Below are positions 16,337-25,584 of a stretch of DNA of 62,738 nucleotides, piece by piece. The stretch is from Knoellia aerolata DSM 18566 (GTDB lineage: Bacteria; Actinomycetota; Actinomycetes; Actinomycetales; Dermatophilaceae). Each line of letters starts with the position of its first letter. Position 1 is the stretch's first letter. Under the pieces are notes generated by a model. The model was not told where the DNA came from, did not search any database, and worked only from the letters and a program-made list of their open reading frames with translations. The translations under genes and the position numbers were made by a program. Where the stretch lies: positions 1 to 62,738 of the forward strand of contig NZ_AVPL01000018.1 of NCBI RefSeq assembly GCF_000768695.1, written 5' to 3'.

Positions 16337-17145
16337 CCGCGCAGTCCGGCGGTCTTCCCGAGGCGCACGGCCGCGGCATACGCCCGCTCGGGGCCGAGCG
16401 CACCGGTGAGCTTCGCGGCGAAGAACGGCGGCGGGTCGGACTGGCGGACGGGCACCCGGGCGAGGCGCATCCGGTCACCCTCGGGCAGGTTGCGTCCGAG
16501 CTCGCCGGTGGACGCGCTGCGGAACCTGGCGCGCAGCGCCGGCTCCATCGTGGGGACCGGGATCCCCCACGGGTAGGTGAAGTGCGCCGGGGTGACACCG
16601 AGGTGGTGCTCGATCGTGGTGGTGCAGGCGTCGAGCTCCGCCTCGTCGAGGGCCTCGGGCCGCACGTGCTGGTGCGTGTGGTTGCCGATGGTGCAGAGCC
16701 CTGAGTCGACGAGCTCGGCGAGCTGGTCCCACGTCATGCCGCGACCGGAGGCCTCCTTGGCGGTCGAGCCCTCCCAGACCATCGGGTCGCCCATGAAGCC
16801 CGATGCGAGGTAGACCGTGAACGGCAGGGCGCGCTCCCGCAGCAGGGGCCACGCGTTGGCGTGCACGTCGGCGAACCCGTCGTCGAAGGTGAGCACGACC
16901 GAGGGCCGCGTGTCGTTCGCGTCGAGCCGGTCGAGCGCGGCATCGAGCGTGAGGACGTCGTGGCCGGCGATGATGTCGAGCTGGCGCTCGAAGTCGGCCG
17001 TCGTGAGGTCGAGCTCGTCCGGGGTGCCGCCGCCGACGCGGTGGTAGATGAGCAGGGTGGCGCCGCTCGCCGGGGCGTCTCGGGAGGTCCGGGCGAGGGC
17101 CCGCTTGAGACGGCGCCGCCGCGCCTGGGGGTCAGCGGCGGACAC
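16333..17145 (-). CDS. Polysaccharide deacetylase (NodB/CE4 domain)
   Basis: A 270-aa carbohydrate esterase 4 enzyme removing acetyl groups from an N-acetylated glycan. TFDDG at residues 86-90 holds the catalytic base and metal aspartate, NHTHQH at 155-160 supplies the metal histidines H156 and H160, and HFTYPWG (near 187) is the later conserved motif. There is no clear signal peptide, so it may act on cytosolic lipid-linked intermediates or be exported by another route. Start 17145 lies inside the 3' end of the polymerase-like gene (14-bp overlap), so the two are translationally linked. Confidence 0.9.
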   Translation of the reverse strand: MSAADPQARRRRLKRALARTSRDAPASGATLLIYHRVGGGTPDELDLTTADFERQLDIIAGHDVLTLDAALDRLDANDTRPSVVLTFDDGFADVHANAWPLLRERALPFTVYLASGFMGDPMVWEGSTAKEASGRGMTWDQLAELVDSGLCTIGNHTHQHVRPEALDEAELDACTTTIEHHLGVTPAHFTYPWGIPVPTMEPALRARFRSASTGELGRNLPEGDRMRLARVPVRQSDPPPFFAAKLTGALGPERAYAAAVRLGKTAGLRG

Positions 17146-18478
17146 GGTCGAGCTTCCTCACGGGGGCGGTGGCCTCCTCGCGGAGCCGGTCGATCGCCGG
17201 GAGCGCGAGCAGGACGAGGAAGAACGGGATCATGAGCACCCGCTGTCGCGCCAGGATCCCGAAGTTGCCGAAGCCGGAGAACGCCCAGACGAAGGTGGAC
17301 ACGTAGACCACCGAGAACGTCACGTACGGGCTGCGGGCCATGGCGCTCGGGAGCCGGCGCAGTCGCGGGACCGCCTTGAGGGTGAGGGCGATGAGGAAGA
17401 CCCCTTCGAGGCTCTGGATGAGCATCTGGGCGTTGTTCGCCTCCCACGGGAAGGGGCGGAAGAGCACCGTGACGAGGGCCCCGGGGATGTCGGCGGGCGA
17501 CCGGATGGGTGTCGACTCGAAGGCGGACTGGCCCTCGCTCGCCTGGTCGGACGCACTGTCCACCGTGTCCGACACGGCCTGCCAGGAGAAGTCGTCGATC
17601 CCGAGGAACGCGGCCGACTGGCTGGTGAGGATGTAGGCCGCCACCCCGAGCACCATCACCCCACCCATCTTGCTGAGCAGGCCGCTGCGCCGGTCGTCGG
17701 TGGGCCGGAAGAGCTGGGCGACGAAGAGTGCGGCGAAGAGCAGCACGGCGAGGTGCGGCCGTAGCAGCGCCGTGCCGGCCGCCCCGAGGAGCAGCAGGAC
17801 GAGGGCACCGCGACGGTGCGTGAAGAGACGCGCGGCTCCCAGTGCCGTCACGCCCACGAAGAACATGAGCCAGGCCTCCTTGCCGATGCTGGAGGGCCAG
17901 AAGAGCAGCGACGGGAGGACGAGGACGAGGACGGCATACCTCTTCGTGTTGCCCTCCGGCAGGGCGAGACGGAACGCGCGGAAGAGCAGGTACTGCCCCC
18001 AGAACGCGAAGGACGCGAAGATGACGAACGCGGCCAGCGGCGACGGTCCGGTGACCGTGTAGAGCGCCGTGGTGATGAGCTCCATCCACTGCGTCCCCTG
18101 CTTGGCGCTCCACTCCCACGAGATGACTCCCCCGCGCCACTGCACGTGATGGGTTGCGGCATAGAGGTTGTAGCGCTGGGCATCGGCAGCCCCGGCATAG
18201 ACGACGTAGGCGATGTAGTAGCGGCCCAGCGCGCCGACGAGCTTGAGGGCGTAGGCGAGACCGAGGAGCCCCGGAAGCCAGGCCATGTCCGTGGTCCGGG
18301 AGACGCGTCGGATGAGGACGACGTTGACGGCGATGACGATCGGCACCCAGATCAGGGCACCCCAGACGTTGTAGGAGTTCGTGCTCACCGCCCACCGGAA
18401 CGCGGCGGCCACGCCGAGGCCTGCCAGCACGGCCAGGGCCACCGACACGAACCGGAGCCGAAGTCGGTCCTGGATCAC
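17132..18478 (-). CDS. Wzy-like polysaccharide polymerase membrane protein
   Basis: A 448-aa membrane protein with about 10-12 hydrophobic segments, likely a Wzy-type polymerase or EpsG-like protein building glycan chains on the outer membrane face. A large extracytoplasmic loop (SWQAVSDTVDSASDQASEGQ region, near 270-320) and the motif YAGAADAQRYNLYA after the third helix resemble O-antigen polymerase proteins. The start GTG 18478 lies 7 bases after the stop of the autokinase gene, pointing to one operon: kinase, polymerase, deacetylase. The sequence is too divergent to assign a sugar. Confidence 0.78.
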   Translation of the reverse strand: MIQDRLRLRFVSVALAVLAGLGVAAAFRWAVSTNSYNVWGALIWVPIVIAVNVVLIRRVSRTTDMAWLPGLLGLAYALKLVGALGRYYIAYVVYAGAADAQRYNLYAATHHVQWRGGVISWEWSAKQGTQWMELITTALYTVTGPSPLAAFVIFASFAFWGQYLLFRAFRLALPEGNTKRYAVLVLVLPSLLFWPSSIGKEAWLMFFVGVTALGAARLFTHRRGALVLLLLGAAGTALLRPHLAVLLFAALFVAQLFRPTDDRRSGLLSKMGGVMVLGVAAYILTSQSAAFLGIDDFSWQAVSDTVDSASDQASEGQSAFESTPIRSPADIPGALVTVLFRPFPWEANNAQMLIQSLEGVFLIALTLKAVPRLRRLPSAMARSPYVTFSVVYVSTFVWAFSGFGNFGILARQRVLMIPFFLVLLALPAIDRLREEATAPVRKLDRVRR

Positions 18479-18485
18479 CGCGGAC

Positions 18486-20129
18486 TCAGAGCGAGGAGGC
18501 GCGGCGGCGGGTGCGCCGGCTGTCCGGCTCGACGTCGTCGTCGTCGACGCCGAGCACCGGGTCGACCGTGGTGGTCGGGTCCGCGGTGCCGACGGCGTCG
18601 CGGGAGCGCGTCTCCTCCGCCGGCCCGGTTGTGGGCCGGGACGAGGTCGAGGGGGTGGCGGGGGCGACAGGACCACGCTTCTCGGCCAGCTTGCGCTCGC
18701 GCTTGACCTTCTTCTTCGCCTTGCGGGTCTCCCCGTAGCCGTAGCCGTACGCGTCACCGCGTCGCGCCTTGGCGCCCACGAGGATGACCCCGCTCACGGG
18801 CACCTGGAACCGACCGACGAGTTCGGCGACCCGGTTGCCGTCGGGCTCGGTGAGCCTCCCGCTGCGGACGACGAGCAGGATCGTGTCGACCATCGGGAGG
18901 ATGTCGAAGACGTCGCTCGCCTCGAGCAGGGGCGCGGTGTCGATGAGCACGACGTCGGCCATCTCGCGGGCCTCCTCGAGCAGTCCGCCCATGCGGCTGG
19001 CGAGGGAGGCCGGGTGGGTGAGGACGGTGCCGGCCGTGATGATCCGGACCCCCGGCACGCTCGTGGGCCGCACCACCGTCTCGAGGGAGGTGCCACCCGG
19101 GTCGCTGAGGTAGTCCGAGATGCCGGCACCCTGGGGGACGTCGAAGACGTTGTGGACGTCGGGTGAGCGCAGGTCTGCATCGACGACGAGGACCTTCTGC
19201 CCGGTCTCGGCGAAGCTCGCGGCGAGGTTGGCGACGCTCGTCGTCTTGCCCTCGGCGGCGTGCGCCGACGTGATGAGCACGAGGCGTGCGGACGACGCCG
19301 AGCGGCGCGGCTCGACGGTGGAGCGACGAGGGGTGTAGTCGCTCGGCATCACCTGACCGGCCGTGTGCGACAGGGCGGTCCGCGCCGCCCGGTAGGCGTC
19401 CGAGTAGAGGTTCAGGGGGTCCTCGACGACCGCGATGCTGTTGCGGTTGCGCTGGGAGCGCTTGAGTCTGGGCACCTCGGCGATGATCGGCATGCTCAGC
19501 GCGTCGCCGATCTCGCTGCGGCTGCGCAGGCGCGAGTCGAGGCGGTCGAGGAGGAGGGCGAGACCCATGCCGACCAGCAGGCCCAGCAGGGTCGCGATCG
19601 CGGTGCGGGGTCCGCGACCCGGCGGCACGACGAAGCCGCCGTCGTTCGCGGTCGAGGGGATGGGCGTCGCGGGCTGCAGGATCGTCAGCGTCGTGTTCTC
19701 CGCGCCGGGCGGACTGGTCTCCTTGAAGAACTTCACGGTCTCGGTGGCAAACGCGTTGGCCACCGCGGCGGCCTCCTCGCCGTCCGAGGCGGTGGCGGAG
19801 ACGGTGAGGGCCTCCGCGGCGTTGTCGGGTGTCACGGTCAGGCCGGCGGCGAGGCGGGCCGGGTCGCCCTCGTAGCCGACCACCGCGGCCGCCCGCCTGG
19901 GGATCTCCCCTGTCGTCATGTAGAGCGGGATGCGTCCCATGTTGCCCGTACGCTCGGGGTCGGTGGAGCCGACGAGGATCGTCGCCGTGGCGGTGTAGGA
20001 ACCGACCTTTTTCGTCGTGTCGGCGCTCGCCGGCGTCACGAGCCACGTCACCCCGGCAGCGATGACGGCGCAGAGGACGATGACGATCCATCGATGGCGG
20101 AACACCTTGATGTAGTCCTGCAGCGTCAC
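18486..20129 (-). CDS. Bacterial tyrosine kinase with Wzz domain (Wzc/CapAB-like)
   Basis: A 547-aa membrane kinase setting polysaccharide chain length and export. The N-terminal Wzz domain has membrane helices at about 13-31 (HRWIVIVLCAVIAAGVTWLV) and 176-195. The BY-kinase domain has Walker A HAAEGKTTS (290-298), Walker A' VLVVDADLR (313-321) and Walker B VVLIDTAP (393-400). The only tyrosine cluster is YGYGY at 461-465, before a Lys/Arg-rich stretch; the last 75 residues are Ser/Thr/Pro/Asp-rich and lack tyrosine, unlike proteobacterial Wzc. Fusing the Wzz and kinase parts in one chain is usual in actinobacteria. The probable phosphatase partner is at 8467-9033. First gene of a minus-strand operon with the polymerase and deacetylase genes. 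Confidence 0.93.
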   Translation of the reverse strand: MTLQDYIKVFRHRWIVIVLCAVIAAGVTWLVTPASADTTKKVGSYTATATILVGSTDPERTGNMGRIPLYMTTGEIPRRAAAVVGYEGDPARLAAGLTVTPDNAAEALTVSATASDGEEAAAVANAFATETVKFFKETSPPGAENTTLTILQPATPIPSTANDGGFVVPPGRGPRTAIATLLGLLVGMGLALLLDRLDSRLRSRSEIGDALSMPIIAEVPRLKRSQRNRNSIAVVEDPLNLYSDAYRAARTALSHTAGQVMPSDYTPRRSTVEPRRSASSARLVLITSAHAAEGKTTSVANLAASFAETGQKVLVVDADLRSPDVHNVFDVPQGAGISDYLSDPGGTSLETVVRPTSVPGVRIITAGTVLTHPASLASRMGGLLEEAREMADVVLIDTAPLLEASDVFDILPMVDTILLVVRSGRLTEPDGNRVAELVGRFQVPVSGVILVGAKARRGDAYGYGYGETRKAKKKVKRERKLAEKRGPVAPATPSTSSRPTTGPAEETRSRDAVGTADPTTTVDPVLGVDDDDVEPDSRRTRRRASSL

Positions 20130-20329
20130 GCTGTCCCTCCCTGCCTGCGGAAAATGCGCGTCCCCCGGGTCAGCACGGCGCGCCTTCCAGCTGGTGGACA
20201 GTCAGCCGGAAGTCTAGCTCGCGCTCCACTGACGGCAGCGTGCTTCGTCAAAGCTGGGCAGCGGACCGGTTCCTTTGTCAGGATGGCCCGACGTGACCGG
20301 GCGGGGAATGGGGAGAGGAAGGATGAGGC

Positions 20330-21460
20330 ATGCGCATCGCACACCTGACGACGGTCGACATGAGCCTGGCGCTGCTGCTCTCCACCGAGCTCGCCGTCGA
20401 CGTCGAGCAGGGTCACGAGGTGTTCGGGATCAGCGCCCCCGGTCGCTACGTCCCGGCGGTCGAGGCCCTGGGAGTCACCCACGTGCCGCTGGTGGCCCTG
20501 ACGCGCGCATGGAACCCGCGCCAGGACCTCGCCGCGTTCGGTCAGCTGGTCCGCACGCTCCGGCGGCTCGACCTCGACGTGCTGCACACCCACAACCCCA
20601 AGACGGGGGTCATGGGCCGCATCGCGGGCCGTCTGGCCGGCATACCGGTCGTCGTCAACACCTGCCACGGGCTGTGGGCGAAGCCGGAGGACCGGCTCCG
20701 GCGCCGGGCGTTCGTCTACGGTGCGGAGGCGCTGGCGGTGCGCTTCTCCGACTACGAGCTGTTCCAGAACGCCGCGGACCGTGACACCATGCGGCGGGTG
20801 CTCAAGCCCGGACGCCATGAGGTCGTCGGCAACGGCGTCGACCTCGAACGCTTCGCGCCCGACCCGGAGGCGCGGCGCCGCGTGCGGGCGGAGCTCGGGG
20901 TGGCCGACGACGAGCTGCTCGTGGGCTCGGTGGGTCGCCGGGTGCGTGAGAAGGGACTCGCCGAGTACGCCGCGGTGGCGCACCGGCTCGGCGACCGCGC
21001 GACGTTCGTGTGGGTCGGTCCCGACGACTCGACCGACGCGGACGCCTCCGTGCCCCACGAGGACTCGGTGCGCTTCCTGGGTGAGCGTTCCGACATGGAC
21101 GCCGTCTACTCGGCGCTCGACGTCTTCGTCCTCGCCTCGCACCGCGAGGGCTTTTCCAGGGCCTCGATGGAGGCCGCCGCCTGCGGTGTGCCGATGGTCC
21201 TCACCGACATCCGGGGCTGCCGCGAGATCGGCACGCACGAGGAGCACCTCATCCTCGTGCCGCCCGAGGGCGCCCAAGCCCTGTCGTATGCCGTGTCACG
21301 CCTTCTCGACGATCCTCCCCTTCGCGCTCGCCTCGCCGGCGCTGCGCGGGTCCGGGCGTTGGAGGAGTTCGACCAGAACGAGGTCGCCCGGAGGTCTCTG
21401 CGCACCTATGAGGAGATTCGCCGTCGGTCGCGTTTCACGGCCGAGGGCCAGATGGGGTGA
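20330..21460 (+). CDS. Family 4 glycosyltransferase
   Basis: A 376-aa GT-B glycosyltransferase. MRIAHLTTVDMSLALLLSTE opens the acceptor domain, HTHNPKTGVMGRIAGR (near 85-100) is a motif shared with WbpL/TuaC-like EPS transferases, and the donor motif ASHREGFSRASMEAAACGVP near 266-285 holds the GT4 E-x7-E. ATG 20330 has a GGAAGGATGAGG leader. It is divergent from the autokinase operon across a 200-bp gap (20130-20329) which must hold promoters for both. It is the last gene before GC content falls. Its frame contains the octamer at 20638 using a rare ATA codon. Confidence 0.92.
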   Translation: MRIAHLTTVDMSLALLLSTELAVDVEQGHEVFGISAPGRYVPAVEALGVTHVPLVALTRAWNPRQDLAAFGQLVRTLRRLDLDVLHTHNPKTGVMGRIAGRLAGIPVVVNTCHGLWAKPEDRLRRRAFVYGAEALAVRFSDYELFQNAADRDTMRRVLKPGRHEVVGNGVDLERFAPDPEARRRVRAELGVADDELLVGSVGRRVREKGLAEYAAVAHRLGDRATFVWVGPDDSTDADASVPHEDSVRFLGERSDMDAVYSALDVFVLASHREGFSRASMEAAACGVPMVLTDIRGCREIGTHEEHLILVPPEGAQALSYAVSRLLDDPPLRARLAGAARVRALEEFDQNEVARRSLRTYEEIRRRSRFTAEGQMG

Positions 21461-21508
21461 CGTCTTCAGCAGACCGCACTCGTTGATGCGATGGGCCCCA
21501 CCCCGACC

Positions 21509-22612
21509 TCACGAGGGTGCTCCCGCACGCAGCACGAGGTCGTACACAGAGCGGAGACGTTCACCTGTGCGCTCAGGGGAACGCTCGAGTCGGATCCTCT
21601 CCGTCGCCCCCGACAAGGTCGACCAGGTCGAGGCCTCGAGCGCCTCCACGATCTTGACCGCGAGATCGTCAGGGTCACCAGCCGCGGCCACCAACCCAGA
21701 CCCGTCTTCACGAACCGAATGCCCAAGTGCGCCGACGTCTGTGACAACAACCGGACGCCCATGACCGTAGGCGTCGTGAAGGACTCCTGACTGTGAAGCA
21801 AAGGCGGTGTACGGAAGTGCCACCAGCGACGCGTTGGTGAACAGCTCCTGTTTGCGCTCAAGCGTGACAAAACCGATCTCGGCACGGATTTTGGGATTGC
21901 GAGTCGCCGCCTCGATTGCCAGAGCCTCGAGGTCGCGGGCGCCTCGGCCGGCAATAACGAACTCGATCTCGGACCCACGAAGTCGCTCGGCGGCGTCAAT
22001 GAACACCTCCAGACCCTTGTTGTGGCGTAATGCACCAAAGAACAGGACTGTGCTCGGACCGCCCGCTGGAGCTCTCAGGTGCGAAGTTCGAAAGACCTGG
22101 TGTGGCACCACATGGATGCGCTGCGGGTCGATGTCAAACTTGCGGACCAATTGAGAGCGCAGCGCCTCGTGGTGGACGACAAGGGCATCGCCACGGCCGT
22201 AGGTGCGTCTCAGAACCGAGTGCTCGACAGGACCGAGGCGCGCACGATGCGGTACGACGTCGTGGACGCTGATCACCACTGGCGAAGGAAGCCTGGCCAC
22301 CGCATCTGTGAAGCGGTTGAGGTAGTGCAGGTGAACGAGGTCGAAGTCTGCACCTTCCCACGCGCGCCGGCGTGCGCGGGCGCGGGCGCTGTAAGTCACC
22401 GCACGAGACCTCATCCAGCGCAGGCCCTTGACGTCTCCCGCGACATCCGGCAGGTCTCGTACCACCGTGACCACACCGTGCGCACCAGCGCTGGGTGCGT
22501 GCGCCCGGTCAACGACTTGAACGACGATGGACTCCCCCGGCCGGGCGGTTGCTTTCGCCCAATCGAGCTCTTCCTCGCGCGCGAATGGCCAGTACCAGAG
22601 AAACTGCACCAC
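21509..22612 (-). CDS. Family 4-like glycosyltransferase
   Basis: A 367-aa GT-B enzyme. FLWYWPFAREEELDWAK near the start and LVHLHYLNRFTDAVARL (about 92-108) form the acceptor half; VLFFGALRHNKGLEVFIDAA (near 190-209) and SQSGVLHDAYGHGRPVVVTD (near 276-295) form the donor half, where the usual E-x7-E is altered to S-G-V-L-H-D-A. It marks the start of a block of lower-GC genes with A/T-ending codons. It is transcribed against the neighbouring plus-strand genes. GTG 22612 gives MVQFLWYW; the acceptor and donor sugars are unknown. Confidence 0.85.
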   Translation of the reverse strand: MVQFLWYWPFAREEELDWAKATARPGESIVVQVVDRAHAPSAGAHGVVTVVRDLPDVAGDVKGLRWMRSRAVTYSARARARRRAWEGADFDLVHLHYLNRFTDAVARLPSPVVISVHDVVPHRARLGPVEHSVLRRTYGRGDALVVHHEALRSQLVRKFDIDPQRIHVVPHQVFRTSHLRAPAGGPSTVLFFGALRHNKGLEVFIDAAERLRGSEIEFVIAGRGARDLEALAIEAATRNPKIRAEIGFVTLERKQELFTNASLVALPYTAFASQSGVLHDAYGHGRPVVVTDVGALGHSVREDGSGLVAAAGDPDDLAVKIVEALEASTWSTLSGATERIRLERSPERTGERLRSVYDLVLRAGAPS

Positions 22613-22682
22613 GCATGACTACCACGGATCCCCCTCCGCGATACCTCAGGTACAAAAGTCCCCCGGCTCGTAGGGTTGACCC

Positions 22683-23399
22683 ATGACCTCACCACCCCTC
22701 GTTGCTGATCGCTTGACCGCCATCACCACCGTGATCGCGGATCCGCCGCGTGTCCACGACAGCGCACCGAGTGGGGTCTGGGGGACGTCAACCGACTGCT
22801 ACCAGTTCATCGCGCGGAATCTGCCTGACGGTGCAAGGACGTTGGAGACGGGGCTGGGTATCTCGACAGTGCTCCTTGGCCTTTGGTCGGCTAGGCACAC
22901 CTGCGTCGTGGGTTCTGCTGCGCAGGTGGACGCACTTAAGGCATACCTGCTGGACCACGGCCAGTCACACCTCGACATAGGCTTTGAGGTCGGCACGTCG
23001 GACCAGGTTCTTCCGTCACTCGTGGTGGACCCGATCGACCTGTACCTGATTGATGGGGGACATGGTTTCCCGATTCCAGTCGTCGACTGGTACTACGGCT
23101 CGCAGTTTCTACGCGCCGGCGGATTGGTCATCGTGGACGATATCCAGCTGCCTTCCGTTCATGACTATCTGATCCGATACCTCAACGCGGATCCGCGCTG
23201 GACCCGCGTCGGCGGCGATCACAAATGGCTGGCCTTCCGTAAGGAAGGTGACTTCACGCTGCAAGAGGAGTGGACCGGTCAAGACTTCCTCGGACCGCGA
23301 CGGCAGCCTGCGAGCACCCGTCTCAAATCCTCGGTTCATCGCCGAATCGAGCGACTCAGGCAAGGATGGAACAATGGCCCGGCGAACACCACGAAGTAG
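22683..23399 (+). CDS. Class I SAM-dependent methyltransferase-like protein
   Basis: A 238-aa Rossmann-fold enzyme of the Methyltransf_24 type. Motif I is LETGLGISTVLLGLW (about 54-68), DLYLIDGGHGFPIPVVDWYY near 119-138 holds the conserved DGxH, and GGLVIVDDIQLPSV follows. The glycine motif is ETGLGIST rather than E-x-G-x-G-x-G, typical of this subgroup. Such proteins in glycan loci methylate sugars or cap chains; the substrate is unknown. It is the first of four plus-strand genes in the low-GC island, with wide use of A/T third positions. Confidence 0.82.
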   Translation: MTSPPLVADRLTAITTVIADPPRVHDSAPSGVWGTSTDCYQFIARNLPDGARTLETGLGISTVLLGLWSARHTCVVGSAAQVDALKAYLLDHGQSHLDIGFEVGTSDQVLPSLVVDPIDLYLIDGGHGFPIPVVDWYYGSQFLRAGGLVIVDDIQLPSVHDYLIRYLNADPRWTRVGGDHKWLAFRKEGDFTLQEEWTGQDFLGPRRQPASTRLKSSVHRRIERLRQGWNNGPANTTK

Positions 23400-23485
23400 C
23401 CCAAGGTCTTCATTGTTGGCGTGTGCGCACGTCGCCTGTAGCTGCACAACGCGTGTCCAGCACTTCCGAACTCCTCCCTCTGACG

Positions 23486-24466
23486 ATGGATTCCAGCATT
23501 GACCCCCAACCCCGGCTCAACCTCGGCCCGACCAAAGCAACTCCCGTGAGAGCGAGCCAGGACTCCCCAGCGTCTGGCCCCAGCCCCTCGGCCCACGCCC
23601 GCGACCGTGCCATCAGCGTCGTCATCCCGGTCCGCGACGCGGCCCACACGTTGGGCGAGCAACTTGAGGCACTGGCCGTTGCTCACCGCCCGGATTGTGG
23701 TTTCGAAGTGATCGTGTCCGACAACGGTTCAAGCGACGAGACCGCAGAGATCGCCGTTTCCTTCGCATCACGCATGACGATTCGAGTCGTCGACGCAGGA
23801 GGCGCCCCGGGTAGCAACTACGCGCGCAACTGCGGGGTGCGGGCCGCACGGCACCAGCGGATCCTCCTGTGCGACGGTGACGACCGCGTGGATGCCGACT
23901 GGCTCACCGCGATGAGCCGTGGGTTCGACGAGGGTCATCAGCTCATGGCAGGGCCCATCGACTACGTGGCGCTCAATCCTGCCCAAGTCCGAGCCTGGCG
24001 CGGAGCCGACCGCGCATCCACCGGGACCATCTTGAACTTCCTTGGGTCCGGTCACGGAGCGAACCTCGGATTTACGAAATCGCTGTGGAACGAGCTGAAT
24101 GGCTTTGATGAGTCGTTCGAATTCGGTGGACCCGACATCGAGTTCTGTTGGCGGGCCCAGCTTCGTGGCACACCATTGCACACCGTCCCCGACGCCATCG
24201 TGCACTATCGCCTCCGCCCGTCTTTGCGCAAGCTTTACAAGCAGTCGCGGGCCTACGGTGCGGCGGAGGCCCATCTGTACCAAAAATTCGCCCAGTTCGG
24301 ATTGGACAGGAGACCTGCAAGCGCTCCCATCGTCGATTTGTGGTGGATTCTGACTCGACTGCCGTTCGCCGTAGCGCAGGGCCGGCGGGGTGCGTGGCTG
24401 CGGCGGCTCGGCCAGCAGATCGGTCGATTCGAGGGGTCCGCCCGCTACCGAGTCCTGTGGTGGTGA
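23486..24466 (+). CDS. Family 2 glycosyltransferase
   Basis: A 326-aa GT-A inverting transferase. RAISVVIPVRDAAHTLGEQL (residues 42-61) starts the nucleotide-binding domain, VSDNGSSDE follows, and LLCDGDDRVDADWL (about 128-141) holds the D-x-D. HGANLGFTKSLWNELNGFDE near 192-211 and GPDIEFCWRAQLRG are the acceptor-side ED-type motifs. The C-terminal HYRLRPSLRKLYKQSRAYG closely parallels the gene at 25585, suggesting a duplicated pair. The first 40 residues are Pro/Ser/Ala-rich and there is no strong ribosome site at ATG 23486; GTG 23546 is an alternative. Confidence 0.88.
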   Translation: MDSSIDPQPRLNLGPTKATPVRASQDSPASGPSPSAHARDRAISVVIPVRDAAHTLGEQLEALAVAHRPDCGFEVIVSDNGSSDETAEIAVSFASRMTIRVVDAGGAPGSNYARNCGVRAARHQRILLCDGDDRVDADWLTAMSRGFDEGHQLMAGPIDYVALNPAQVRAWRGADRASTGTILNFLGSGHGANLGFTKSLWNELNGFDESFEFGGPDIEFCWRAQLRGTPLHTVPDAIVHYRLRPSLRKLYKQSRAYGAAEAHLYQKFAQFGLDRRPASAPIVDLWWILTRLPFAVAQGRRGAWLRRLGQQIGRFEGSARYRVLWW

Positions 24467-24468
24467 GC

Positions 24469-25578
24469 ATGAAGCTTCTTTTTGTCTCTGGCACCACAGG
24501 CGGCGGATCAGGCCGCAGCCAGCGGGAACTGGCCAAGCAGCTCATGTTGCTCGGCACAGAAGTGACGTTCATCGTCGACGACAAGCGCCGGGCCCCGGTT
24601 CGCCGATGGGCCTACGCCCACCTCTCTGACCTGTCGGTGCGTCTGGATGGACGAATGGGTGCCCGGCTCGTCACCAGGGCACGAGACGTCATCGGGCGGC
24701 GCACGCACCAGCGGATCATTGATGGCCTGGAGCACCTGACGTCACCCGTTCCCCAGAATGCCGCGGCAAGATACCTCGCGACCCATCCAGTTGATGCGGT
24801 GGTGGCAAACAGCGTTGAGCGCTGGGCCTGGCGCCGCCTGCATTCAATCAGTTCGACTCACGGGTTCCCAACAATTCTGTACGTGCGAGAAGTCGACAGT
24901 CTGGGCCATCTCAATACTGGCGCCACTCCAACGGTTCTGATCGCCAACGCGGCCTCTCTTGCCGAGCAGCTGAGGGGCAGCGGATTCGACTGCGCCTTTC
25001 TACCTTCCGTCATTGATACAACGGTCACGAGCACGAGCAGCACGCGGCGCGTGGCGATGGCGATCAATCCCATCCCTGACAAGGGGTCGCACCTGATGTG
25101 GGCGATGGCAGACCTGCTGCCTGATGTCGCGTTCGTGGTGCAGGAGTCATGGCCCCTGACAGGGGCCCTCGAGGAATCCGTACTTGCCCAAGTCGCGGCT
25201 CGACCAAATGTGGAGTTCAGGCGTTGTCAACCGCCTGGCCCTTCGCTGTACGAAGACACACGCGTGTTGCTCGTCCCGTATCAGATGGACAGCCGGCCGA
25301 GAGTCATCCTCGAGGCGCAGGCCAATGGGATTCCTGTGATCGTTGGCGATGTTCCTTCCCTGCGCGAGGCAATCGGTGAAGGTGGCCTGATCGTCGATCT
25401 CGACTCCCCCACAGCCTGGGCTGCTGCGATCCGTTCCCTGTGGGAGGACGAAGGTCAGTACCGCCAACTCGCCACGAGGGCACGCGCGCATGGCGAGCGT
25501 CGAGAGGTCGACCCGGAGGGCTTGGCTCGAACGTTCCTCGAGCTCGCGCAACAAGCCGTTCGGCCCTCACAAAGGTAA
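24469..25578 (+). CDS. Family 4 glycosyltransferase
   Basis: A 369-aa GT-B enzyme. MKLLFVSGTTGGGSGRSQRE has the N-terminal glycine loop; PYQMDSRPRVILEAQANGIP (about 274-293) is the donor motif with E at the second conserved position. Start ATG 24469 lies 2 bases after the preceding GT2 stop, so the two are co-translated. Codon usage is mixed, with many A/T-ending codons, as in the rest of the island. Confidence 0.9.
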   Translation: MKLLFVSGTTGGGSGRSQRELAKQLMLLGTEVTFIVDDKRRAPVRRWAYAHLSDLSVRLDGRMGARLVTRARDVIGRRTHQRIIDGLEHLTSPVPQNAAARYLATHPVDAVVANSVERWAWRRLHSISSTHGFPTILYVREVDSLGHLNTGATPTVLIANAASLAEQLRGSGFDCAFLPSVIDTTVTSTSSTRRVAMAINPIPDKGSHLMWAMADLLPDVAFVVQESWPLTGALEESVLAQVAARPNVEFRRCQPPGPSLYEDTRVLLVPYQMDSRPRVILEAQANGIPVIVGDVPSLREAIGEGGLIVDLDSPTAWAAAIRSLWEDEGQYRQLATRARAHGERREVDPEGLARTFLELAQQAVRPSQR

Positions 25579-25584
25579 CGCCAC

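Noticed and set aside
20130-20329. Additional small gene between the autokinase and the GT4 gene
   Set aside because: No start with a ribosome site opens a frame of useful length in the 200-bp gap; it most likely holds only the divergent promoters.
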